A stretch of DNA of 64,000 bases from Aulostomus chinensis. Lineage: Eukaryota; Chordata; Actinopteri; Syngnathiformes; Aulostomidae. Shown here piece after piece: positions 12,820-23,082 of the stretch. The stretch lies in the NCBI GenBank assembly GCA_037954235.1, contig JBBMOA010000019.1, positions 11,003,805-11,067,804 of the forward strand. Reading direction: 5' to 3'. A program made the translations under genes and the position numbers. The stretch's first letter is position 1; every line of letters begins with the position of its first letter. The notes under the pieces are model-generated. The model was not told where the DNA came from and ran no database searches. It saw only the letters and a program-made list of their open reading frames with translations.

Positions 12820-14241
12820 GTAAACAAAGATATTTACTTCTATTTCACCTCTTACAGCCTCCTGATTGGGTCCCATTCGCCTTTAGATGAATATATTAGC
12901 ATCATGTGTTTATTCAGGCTGATAGGTTCAGCACTTGGGACGGTTTTTGATCCGATTTTAATTACTTTTATTTTGTACTGCAACTCCGTGAAACGAGATG
13001 TTTTCTACAAGGGTGACAGATGAATGTCACCAACTTAATCGCAGTAGGAAATATGCAAAGTGACACACCTTGTCACACAGACCCGAAGGTACCCGCTCTG
13101 ATTTCTCTTTCTTTTCAATGTCTCAGGGGTAGACATCGGTCCAGTCTTAAGGGAAGATGTTCACTTTTTCTTTGAAAATATTGCCAGTTCCTGAAATGTG
13201 AGACTTTTTCCTTTTTCTGTGCTTGTTGAATGGAATCTAAGAACCATAAACATGTTGAAAGTGCAAACATGAGGGCGCAGGTTTTTAGTGAACGGGACGC
13301 AGCAGTTTTCCGTTTTATCTTTTTGATCTCTGTATTTCTCTCTTTCGAGAATTTACCACCATGATTACCAACATCCACCTTCTATAAAACCTATAACCTA
13401 TTATCTAGGATATTCTAAAATAACAGGATAAAATAAAAGTCCTCTCCAGACAGTAAAAAGTCCAGGAATCAGTTGTTTACTGTACAAATAACTAAATAAA
13501 TTGGAGTTAAATTATGGAACAGTGGCAGTCAGAATTTAAGAATGTCTTAACTGCTTTTGGATTGAAAAGAATAATTTGTAAAACTATTTTGGGAGATTAC
13601 ATGTATGAATTGATTTAATTTCTTTTATCTTAAACCTCTGGAGGACATCTTCATTCTGTATGATAGAATCTACTCTTATTTTGTGTCACCAAGCAGGATT
13701 TTGACGGTGGGTGTTTTATTTATACAGATGATTTTATTTGAAGTTCAACCTATACTTGTATAACAACTGCATGTCAGTATTTCAGCGAGCCTCCCGTTCA
13801 AGCAGTGAGAAACAACACATTTAATTTCACTAACTTCTCATCACCAAATTATTATATTTTATCCCGTGATCCGGTGGGATCACATGGCAATGAAGCCTGT
13901 ACAATGGTGTTATAACATCTTTATTCATTCTTTTACACACCTTTTACCTGGACTATCTTTATTCCCTCTTTAAGTTGTTATTCCATTAACGTTTATGTAA
14001 ATGGATTAAAGATTCTAAGAATTGAATTGAACTGTCTGTCATAGTCCCTGCCTCCTTCTAGCTATATTGTTGTCATTATTATTAATATTGTTTGCTTAGT
14101 TGCTTGTTTATTTTGCAAAGTCATCAGAAAAGGGTTGGGGTGGTGGTGGTGGTGGGGGGGGGCAGTACAGTGTCAGACCCTCCTCCACCATTTCTCTCTA
14201 ATGTCTCCTTGAATCCTCAGTGTTTTCTAATTCTGTCTCAG
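12820..14241. other. Spacer or intron before the gal3st1 coding exon
   Basis: Probably intron of gal3st1 if the first exon proposed at about 12.8 kb is right. It contains a short G/T-rich low-complexity run near 14135-14162. No other feature is seen. Confidence 0.4.
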
Positions 14242-14262
14242 GTTCCCCTCTGGGCTTTAATC

Positions 14263-15601
14263 ATGTCTGACGTCAGGGGCGGTCGGTGCCAACCTGTGCT
14301 ACGAAAGCTGGTGTTCTTTGTGTTGTTGGTCAACATCACGCTGGTGCTCTACTGCCTGACCAACCCAACCCAAGTCAGGATCAGGTACAGGAGAATGAAC
14401 CTGATATTTTAATGACTAAAGATCTGTTGGCTCATTTGTATGTTTTAATTACAGCGGCTCCCAGGAGGATACGTGTCCTCGCCGTCTGGTAAAATTCTCA
14501 AAGAAGAAAAGCACCAAATTGGAGGAGTGCTCCCCCAGGAGGAACATCATGTTCATGAAGACACACAAAACGGCCAGCAGCACAATCCTCAACATCCTCT
14601 TCCGATATGGAGAAAAGCACAAGCTTAAATTCGCCTTCCCTGATGGCCGTAACGACTTCTTCTACCCCTCGCCGTTCCTCTGCTCGCAGGTGAAGGACTA
14701 CAAACCCGGGGAGTGCTTCAACATACTTTGTAACCACATGCGCTTTGATCATCAGGAAGTGTCCAAGCTCCTTCCTCCTGACACCGTCTACGTCACCATC
14801 CTGCGTAACCCGGTGGATCTGTTTGAGTCTTCCTTCCACTACTACCACAGAGCTGTTCCCCTCACCTGGAGGATCAAGGGTCAGAACAAATTGGCAGAGT
14901 TCCTCAACAGTCCTCAGACCTTCTACAGCCCCGAGGCCTACAACTCCTTCTATCTTAAAAATCTGCTCTTTTTTGATTTTGGTTTTGATAACAACATGGA
15001 TGCAGATGATCCCCGCGTGATGACTTTTATTCACGACCTGTCAGAACGTTTCCGTCTGGTTCTCATAGCAGAGCATTTTGAGGAGTCTCTTGTCCTGCTG
15101 AAAGACATCCTCTGCTGGACGATGGAGGACATCCTGTATTTTAAGCTCAACGCTCGCAGGAACTCGTCTGTATCTCAGCTGAGCCCTGAGCTGAGAGCTA
15201 AAACGTCACAGTGGAACGGGGCCGATTGGAAGCTCTACCAGCACTTTAACAGGACCTTCTGGGACAGAGTGGAGGCATTCGGGAGGGAGAGAATGAAGCG
15301 GGAGGTAGCAGAGCTGAGGAGGAGAAACGCAGAGTTGAAGGCCCTCTGTATCGAGGGGGGAGACGCAGTCGAAGCACGAAACATCCAGGACAGACGTTTC
15401 CTGCCCTGGCAGCCGGTCGGAGAGGCTTCAATCCTGGGATACAACCTGAAGAAGAACATCGATGCCAAATTCCGGACTATCTGTGAAAAAATGCTCACAC
15501 CTGAAATACAGTACTTATCAGAGCTGGGGGTGAGCCTGTGGCTGACTAGGCTGTGGGGTTGGTTAAAAGATGCTTTTACTGAATGCTTACAAATTTTCTA
15601 A
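14263..15601 (+). CDS. gal3st1: Galactosylceramide sulfotransferase (galactose-3-O-sulfotransferase 1)
   Basis: Golgi type II membrane enzyme that transfers sulfate from PAPS to the 3-OH of galactose on galactosylceramide, making sulfatide, a major myelin lipid. Coding exons are 14263-14384 and 14455-15601, separated by a 70 bp GT-AG intron; the product is 422 aa (human 423). A short cytosolic head is followed by a signal anchor at about residues 14-33 (LVFFVLLVNITLVLYCL). The 5'-phosphosulfate loop is at 74-84 (FMKTHKTASST) and the 3'-phosphate motif at 155-171 (ILRNPVDLFESSFHYY). N-glycosylation sequons such as NSS and NRT occur in the C-terminal half. The last exon, with most of the protein, matches the usual vertebrate arrangement. 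An acceptor at 14240-14241 shows that the 5'UTR starts further upstream. Sibling enzymes GAL3ST2-4 are less likely given length and motif context. Confidence 0.93.
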
Positions 15602-16095
15602 GGTTTATTATTTGTATTCCAAAAAATAATTAAAGCTGTAATTGTAAAATGTGTGCTTTTGATGCCCATTTCCAGTCAAAACCCTTTTTATATTCTGAGT
15701 ATTCGTAAGTATATTAGAAACGTACAAGATTAAGAACATGTTATTGAATTGGCTTCATTTGGCACACCTCTTTTGATGTGTTTTTATTTTTCACATAAAC
15801 GTGTTAACAGAGTAACTTTTTGTGCCATGCTACGTGATCCAGTGCCTCCAACGCAACACCACAAGCAGTGCTATTAAGACATCTGTCTTTAAAATAGATT
15901 GTACTGCTTCCTGTTGAATGAATATTGTTTTTATAGCTTTAGTGTCATGTGACCCACCGGGGCCAAATCAATGTTAATATATTGCACAAATATTACTCCT
16001 TTATGTTAGTTTTACTGCCTCATTTCACTTCTTGCATGCTTTGGAATATTTGTTATTATTTGAATATACGAGCAATAAATGTTTAAAAAAAAACT
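15602..16095 (+). terminator. gal3st1 3'UTR and poly(A) signal (AATAAA 16074-16079)
   Basis: AT-rich tail after the TAA. A canonical AATAAA at 16074-16079 is followed by an A run. A variant AATTAAA near 15629 could give a much shorter form. The likely cleavage site lies within about 60-80 bp of the uqcr10 3' end, which comes from the other strand. Confidence 0.55.
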
Positions 16096-16177
16096 ACAAA
16101 GCTACGACCGCACTGCCCGATGTTCCACTCAATGCATGATAAAACCACACATATCAAAAGCTGTAAGACATTTACAG

Positions 16178-16183
16178 TTTAAT
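16178..16183 (-). terminator. uqcr10 poly(A) signal (ATTAAA)
   Basis: ATTAAA on the minus strand, about 245 bp past the uqcr10 stop. No canonical AATAAA is nearer on that strand. The assignment is inferred. Confidence 0.4.
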
Positions 16184-16427
16184 TTAAACATTTACAATGC
16201 GCGAGAGAAATGACGGCAAAACAAATGACGGGAATGGGGAGAGACGACGGGAACCACTGCTCGATCTTCATGGTGGACCGGGATCTCTGGCTGCCGGTGT
16301 TGACACTTAACACATCAAGTTAGTCCACGTAGTTCGCTGCTTGGTTCAGGTGTGGAGTCCCCGAGGATGGATGTCGGATGTGTGGCAAGAGTTGCACTTC
16401 AGACTCAGATGACCCCGGGCCTCCTCC

Positions 16428-16807
16428 TTACTCATCTTTGTTCTCGTAATTGTGTCTGATATGTTTCCATAGTTTCTACAGTAAAACACAGATTTGCTCA
16501 CATTAATATTTAACCCAGCATTCCGTCACCACATAGGCAGTTTGGCGCGACACCGCTAAAAGACGGTTTGGACTTGCTAGCAAGCTAACTAGCGTTATCA
16601 CTCGTTCGCCCTCTGCTCGCAAGGTCAGGATAGAACAGGTAGTTTACAACGAATAAACAGACTTACCCCGCGATTAATTTCCTCAAAAATCGCGTTACTT
16701 CCTTGATCAAATATTCTCTCAAAGAGCACTGCCCCAACCATGATGGTTACAGCGAAAGTAGACGTTCTCCTAAAGAGCAAATTGTACACGGTCCTCGACA
16801 GCGCCAT
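16428..16807 (-). CDS. uqcr10: Cytochrome b-c1 complex subunit 9 (UQCR10/QCR9)
   Basis: Small nuclear-encoded subunit of respiratory complex III in the mitochondrial inner membrane; it contacts cytochrome c1 and the Rieske protein. Exon 1 is 16807-16667 and exon 2 is 16475-16428, joined in phase 0 across a GTAAGT...TGTAG intron of about 190 bp, giving 62 aa (human 63). Residues 9-18 (NLLFRRTSTF) and the following hydrophobic helix (AVTIMVGAVLFERIFDQG) match the family closely. The C-terminus reads KLWKHIRHNYENKDE, the typical charged tail. The 16-codon last exon is too short to be found by ORF length alone. It is head-to-head with zmat5 and tail-to-tail with gal3st1. Confidence 0.95.
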
Positions 16808-17443
16808 GACGATCGGATATTTGCCCACTGCGCATGAACGGAAGTGTGAAATGCAGTCTGCCTTGAAGTCTTTTTGACCCTTTAAAGATACCGTACAATC
16901 GTTGGCTAGCAGTGATAGCATTAGCAAAAATTATTCTGCTTGTTATACCGTCTTTTTCACTGCTAATTATCAGTTTGTCACGGAGTACAGCACATAGTAG
17001 TACAGAACTCTCTTGCATGTGGTTTTATTCCCCATATGGCTTCTCTATGACGTATGAACATAAAGACTGAAACTTCATTTTATGAGGACGAGCGCTGACC
17101 ACCCTGATCCATCAGCAGCAGCAGCAACACACATTTAAGTATGTTGAGGTTTGTTTGCTCCGCTAGATTAGCTAGTGCCTCAAGATTGATAGCATTTTCT
17201 GTATAAAGCAGATCTACGAAGACGTGTCCAAGATAAAGGCTGTGTTGAATGCGACTCCTCCGTGTACCTCTCATGTAGTTTTGTGTTTTTGATGTAATCA
17301 AACAACCAATTCATCACACTTTTTTTTCTTCCAAAGGTATTGAAAGAAGCACATTGTCTGTACATGTTATGTAAAATTTACAGAGCCTGGCAACCCTCAC
17401 TTTTCAGAGGTTTAATTGTATTTATGTGTTGTTGTTTTTTAAG
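16808..17443. promoter_or_regulatory. Shared bidirectional promoter region uqcr10 / zmat5
   Basis: About 650 bp separate the two start codons, which face apart. Close to the uqcr10 start lie TGCGCATG (16829-16836, NRF-1-like) and ACGGAAGTG (16838-16846, ETS/GABP-like), both typical of nuclear genes for respiratory-chain subunits. A TGACGTAT half-CRE is near 17048. The zmat5 start codon lies 17 bp after an acceptor (ends 17443), so zmat5 has an upstream non-coding exon somewhere here. Its exact position is not resolved. Confidence 0.55.
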
Positions 17444-17459
17444 ATATAAGACCTGAGTC

Positions 17460-19183
17460 ATGGGCAAGAGGTACTACTGTGACTACTGCGACCGCTCCTT
17501 TCAGGACAACATGCACAACAGGAAAAAACACCTCAATGGTGTCCAGCACCACAGAGCTAAGAAGGCCTGGTTTGACCACTTTAGAGGTGAAACATGCAAT
17601 CATGACATTTACTAAAAATACCATTGCATGTTTGTATGATATGCAGTGCTTACTCACTATGTTATTCATGGTATTAGTTGAACAATGATGAATGAGATTG
17701 TGACTGGTGAAGCATCTTGGCTGCAGCTGGTGTTGACAACTATGGACTCTATCATTTTTTCTTGGACAGACACTTCTGCTATTCTCTATGATGAGCAAGC
17801 AAAGAAACCCTGCAGAAAGTTTCTCCTTAAAGGTGAGCAATACATACGTCCTGTCAGTATATTGGAATATCCCATTAAAATACAGATTTGCAATAATTTT
17901 TGGATGTCTTTTTTTTTGTTTGTTTGTTTTAGGGATTTGTGATTTTGGACCGAACTGCAGGTTTTCTCACATGTCTGAGGAGGATCTAGCATTTTTGAAA
18001 AGAAGAGTGGAAGGTAAGCTTGGACCACAGGAGGGCGCTGTCCGACATGTAATTGTAAGCAAACTGAAAACTGAAACTGCTTCCTTGAAAATCTGAAACT
18101 TCTCATAATAATAATAATAACAGAAACAATAACAAGCACCTGTATTAATCTGAAAACTGCATAAAACATTTGAAACACACACTAAAGCACCAAAAGTAGT
18201 TGTAATAAATGTAAAGTGTGAGTCAGTAGTAGTTGTTAAAGATGATGTCGTCATTAAAATGTCCAGTTTTCTCTTTCTTTTAGCTTTTTGTTGGTTCCTA
18301 TCAACTTCGAGGGAAATATCTGCCCCTTCAGCTGCTAAATGCTGCACTGTGGTCACCAGCTAGTTGCTAACTTTTTTTTTTCTTTTTTTTTTTTGCTGTT
18401 TGGTGGTGCATAGTGGTTACTTGATGCCTATTATACCTGGAAGAAAGGCTGCATGGAGAGAGGATCAGAATAATAAGGCTGACACTGTAAACTCTCAGTG
18501 GCTCTAATGTTATTATAAAATGCACAGGCCGTAAGAAAGAGGTGAAGATTTTGCATTAAACTCACGCTGCTGCGGATGATCAATTCAGACCAGATGGCTG
18601 ATGTCTCAAACTCAGTCGTCAGGTGTACAGAGATGCAGATGGCGAGCAAACTTCCATTTCTTGGCAAAGACGCGAGTCAGCACTTGAACTCCCTGGGAAA
18701 AAAAAAGTGAACGGTCGGTTAAATTGATGGTCCGCAAATAAAAGTAGAAGCTGTCAAGTGTATTTGATGTGAATGACTGCAACACGCTTGAGAGAAATGA
18801 AACCTTTATTAACTCTCAGATGAACGACAGCACAGAGAGGACTCGGAGGACGGCGTGACGCCGGGCCGCACCATTGAAGAATGGCTCTCTAGAAGGGATA
18901 AGAAGCGAAGTGCCCTCAGTAGCAAAGGGTACCAACGTTCATTTCTGTTTCAACACTTTGTCATACATGGTTAGCATGACTAATGCTCATCGCTGTTGAT
19001 TTAAAATTCAACTGTTCAATTATTGATCCCTGCAGAGATGTTCAAACTAAGGAGGACAGTGATGAAGGCCAAGCAGAGGGTGACGTACCTCCGCAGCTCC
19101 TCTCCATCCCCGACCTCCCGCCCTCGCTCCTGCCTCCTCCTCGGGGCGGATGGAAAGTCAGCGCGAACACAGAATGGGGTTGA
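17460..19183 (+). CDS. zmat5: Zinc finger matrin-type 5, U11/U12 snRNP 20 kDa protein
   Basis: Component of the U11/U12 di-snRNP of the minor (U12-type) spliceosome, nuclear. Coding exons: 17460-17586, 17770-17832, 17933-18013, 18820-18928, 19036-19183; phases agree and the product is 175 aa (human 170). A U1C-like C2H2 matrin finger is formed by C7, C10, H24 and H30 (C-x2-C-x13-H-x5-H). A CCCH finger follows: C57, C66, C72, H76 (C-x8-C-x5-C-x3-H). A charged middle region with EEWLSRRDKKR corresponds to the human LEDWLEKR segment, and the Pro-rich end LPPSLLPPPRGGW...TEWG matches the human C-terminus. Intron 4 has a weak donor (AAAGG|GTACCA). All introns start with GT and none has an obvious U12-type donor, so the gene itself seems spliced by the major machinery. 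Confidence 0.95.
18024..18040 (+). promoter_or_regulatory. CTCF-core-like motif in zmat5 intron 3
   Basis: ACCACAGGAGGGCGCTG matches the CTCF core in forward orientation. It starts 11 bp inside intron 3, next to the donor. Binding is not shown. Confidence 0.4.
18280..18370 (+). repeat. Dispersed repeat fragment in zmat5 intron 3
   Basis: Shares GCTAAATGCT-CACT-TG-TCACCA and preceding GGGAAATATC/GGGGAATATC blocks with 50398-50478. The two copies, 32 kb apart, are diverged, which is consistent with an old interspersed element whose ends I cannot define. Confidence 0.5.
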
Positions 19184-19303
19184 AATATATTCACCGTCAC
19201 AGTTTAGCAAGTGGGTTTATGAATCGACAGCGGAGTTGCACAGAATATTGTTGTTGTTTTGGGTGATGCTGAGCTGGTTGGCATTTCTCTTTTTAGGATT
19301 ATG

Positions 19304-19309
19304 AATAAA
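19304..19309 (+). terminator. zmat5 poly(A) signal (AATAAA)
   Basis: Canonical AATAAA 120 bp after the zmat5 stop, implying a compact 3'UTR that ends near 19330. Confidence 0.65.
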
Positions 19310-19330
19310 ATACTTTCATCTGCTTGCTGT

Positions 19331-20139
19331 TAAGATTGTTTTACACTGACTGCTGTGCAGTGCAGGTTATGTAGAGAACAACCTTTGAGATGATGAATCC
19401 CTGACCTCACGACTAATCAATGTCAGAACTCAACCAGTAAAACGTTTAAGTAATTTGATTAATTTGACTGATTTTCCTCCGAGCTGCGTGCTAATCCCTG
19501 GAGTGCATCATTAATGAATTAATGATATTAGCCGGCTATGCGCCGCAGAATCCTAAGGGGAGTTTTCTTGCCTTTTCTGACATTATCTATAGATAATACT
19601 ACAGTATTGTCTGCTATTTATAACAGATTTTCCCATTCCAACCCATGTGCGATTTTCACATCAGTGAAGAAGTTCAATCAACACCAGGGAGGGACTGTGT
19701 GTGCTTCTGCCACCGCTGATAGTCCCTACATGACAATGTTCATCCAAGATTCCCTTTGATACATCTATTATGTAGTTAAAGGAACACTGTGATAGTTTTT
19801 GTTTTTTTTACTCATGTTTATGTAGGTATAACAAACAAGTGCCCCCCCCCCCCAAAAAAAACGAGATGGTGAAGGACAAGATTGCGAGCAGTCGAGCGTA
19901 AAATTTAGATTATTTTTCAGAATTGGTTTTACAGATATGATCCTGCTTGAATAATTTAGTATGGATGTCATCTTTCTTAGTGCTTATTCTGAGAAAGTAG
20001 TATTTTCTAGTGTGTGTTTATAATGTCTCATGTGACAGCGACTCCCCCGTCCTTCCTGAACGTTTCCCGGTGTCCGCTAACGTCACCACCTTTGTCTTAG
20101 TCAACATTTCAGAGGAGATCAACAACAACAAAAAAATGC
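19331..20139. other. Intergenic spacer between convergent zmat5 and cabp7
   Basis: Holds a C(12) run followed by A(8) at 19842-19861. A short AAAGGAACACTGTGATAG stretch near 19779 resembles the end of a small non-autonomous DNA transposon, but no matching partner end was found. Nothing else is recognised. Confidence 0.4.
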
Positions 20140-23082
20140 TACTTTTCAAAGCATTTGTTTTTATTAGACCACATGCATCCGGACAGAACTTACATTAGTG
20201 TATAATCGATGCAGTAACAATTACAGAAATGAAACAGTGCAGGATATTCTCTATCTAGACGCTCCCACTATCAGATGGTACAACAAACATCAAATCAGAG
20301 AAACCTTTAGAAGAGGGGAGAGAGGAAAAAGCATTAATATATATTGCTGATAAGTCATTTTAATTAAAGCATCTGTATTATCTTCCTTTTTGTAACATTT
20401 GGTTTCTCCAAAAGTGTTTCTAAGTTACTTCAGACAGGCAAGAGAGCACAGTTTTATTACCGTAAAATGACAAAGGCACAGAACAGGAGACCACTGCAGT
20501 CCAAAATAATATTCTTAACAATAAAGTCAATCAAAATGTACATAAACCTGCTCATTAATACACTTCAACAAACAGAATAGGACACAATACTGGCGTTTAT
20601 GGCTAAAGACAAGATTCTATACAATCACTATACTTGAACACTGACATAAACCTCGTACTTTACATGATATGCTCACATGAAGAGGTGACGTCTTACATGA
20701 ACAGCTACAATATACAGAAGATCAGTTTTATTGCTGGAATAATTCTCACTGATCAACACTTCTCTTGCGATATATAGCTTTGATAAACTTTGACAATAAA
20801 AAGAGCAAGAAAAATAAAGATTTGTACAACTTTGACAAACATTTGTTAAAGTAAACCTTTCAGAAAAATGAATTTTAAATCAGAAAAGTTCATGAAAGTG
20901 CATGGCCTTAATACACATCATATGTGAATGTCCAGTCAATCTGGAAATTATACATCAGAAACCTGATATTTTTTGGAGTTTTTAAAGTTTCTTTTTATAC
21001 AAAACATTTGCTACATTCATAATAAAATTTTTATAGATTTAACATATCAGTAAGAAAATATAACCATGTTATACTTTAAACAATATGTTGTTTTGGTGGT
21101 CCATGTAAAAGCCAGAAAACAACATTTATTTCATGATATGTTAAATTATTTTTCACAGCATACTGCACATTACTTAGTATTGTGTTATTGTCTACACATC
21201 CACATCCATCTGCGCAATTTGACATTTACAGGAAAAATGTCATATATTGAGTTTTTTTTTTTGCAATGAATCACTTTAACAAATTGCATAATTATTGGAA
21301 TACACACATATTTCAAAATTTGATGTCACAGGTATAGAACATACATTTACTTCTAATTTGATGTTCATGCAAGTGTGCTAGGTGAAACAAATATCCTTCA
21401 AACAACAAGTAAACCCTAGTCTCCGTCTTTAATGCATTATTTTGCAGCTTACACCTGCACACATTTTTAAAAAATGCAACATTTTCTACGCACCACCAGA
21501 AGACTAAGTATAAAACACATGTTTTACAAGTTGTGAGATGGTCATGAGATCAACATCTGTCTTAGTTTATCAGCATTTTGCATAAATGCATACAAGCACA
21601 ATCTGATATTTCTGGAGTCTGTGATTTCTGCCAGTGTCGGGCCTCATATTTGGAGTTCACATTTCAGCCGGGAAGACATCTTTTTCTGTGAGTTCAATTA
21701 CAAATCTGTAGTTGATGGAGCGACCGGAGTAACACGTGAAACAAAACAGACACACAGCAAAGCAAATATGGGAATAATAAAGAGATTTAAAGGGCTTTTA
21801 CAAAGAAACACAACTACGTATCACTATCATGGATGTATTTTTCTCTTATTCTTAAAGGTCCAATCGGTGATTTCGAATCGATACTCCACAAGAGTCGGAT
21901 CTCCAGAACATGAATCTATTTCCCTCTCGTTGAATATTCGGATGATTAATTGATGAATCATTTACTTTCATCGATTGTTTGTTTATTCTATAAAATGGAA
22001 AAAAAAAAGATATTCATCACAATTTCCCAGAGTCCAAATAAACACGTTTAAACCGCTGAAATAACTGATTGATTGATTTTATTGATTAACAAAATAACTA
22101 TTGATTAATTTACTTTTGTCAAGTAACTGATCGATGACCAGGAATAAATCAGATTGAATGTCAAAGCAACGGTCCCTCTTTTCCACGCCGCGCTGATATC
22201 TGCTCATTTGCTTGTTCATCGTTGGCGTCTCTCTGCTTTTCATTCACAGACATTTTTTTGAAACGTGTGAGTTGAATCTTAATATAACAACAGATTTATA
22301 TGAAATCTTGTGCACATGCGTTCTTAAACCTTCACAATAGTTGGCACAGGCACAGCAGAGCTTTGTGTTAGCATGGCAACACAGCGACAATATCAACATG
22401 CTAATATTTAGCAGCGAGAGGTTTTTCCATCCTCTTGCTAACCTTCGCTAAGTAGCACTAATTACTAAACACAAATGAGGCTTCGTTGGATCATAGATTG
22501 GAAAAATGAATTAAAAACACAACAATGCTGCATAAAAAGTGTCAAGAAAACCAATTTTATCATTCATCCTGAGGGGAACATAAATGTCTGCACCGAATTT
22601 GATCTTGATACAGTAACTGAGGCTCTAAAGAGACGCGTAATGCGGTGCCCAGTCATTTCTGTTTTACAATGGGTGATTTGAATCGACTTTTCGACATCAT
22701 GTTTCATTACTGGACATCTTCCAAACCAGAAGGTTGTTTAATTGACAGCTGTTACAACGGCTCTTAACACTGTAATGATCTGATTTCCTGTCTAATTTCT
22801 TAGAAAACATCAGAAACGAGAATTGATTTATTTAATTCTTTATTTAGGAAACAAATCAGCCCTTGAAATATCTTTGTCATTCTGTCCTTTTTGCCACATG
22901 TTGCTACGGTCTTACACAACCATGACATGACATCATTTGTTCCATTGTCACGGAGAAGAGAAGCGCTGGGATAGCATCCTTTGTGAGGCTTTTTGAGCCA
23001 AAATATTGAAAACATTGAAGACGAGCAAAAATGTTTTTGGTTTGTTTTTCATAGTGTCTGTCCTGCTGCTGGAAACGTCCAC
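20140..23082 (-). other. Candidate long 3'UTR of cabp7
   Basis: AT-rich, non-repetitive sequence downstream of the cabp7 stop. Minus-strand AATAAA signals occur close to the stop (22827-22832 and 22839-22844) and far away (20160-20165). The near signals predict a 3'UTR of about 250 nt; the far one predicts about 2.9 kb, which would be usual for a neuronal gene with alternative polyadenylation. The extent is inferred from composition and signals only. Confidence 0.4.

Noticed and set aside
14498..15034. 178-codon open frame on the minus strand over gal3st1
   Set aside because: It is the antisense shadow of the gal3st1 exon, with no family resemblance.
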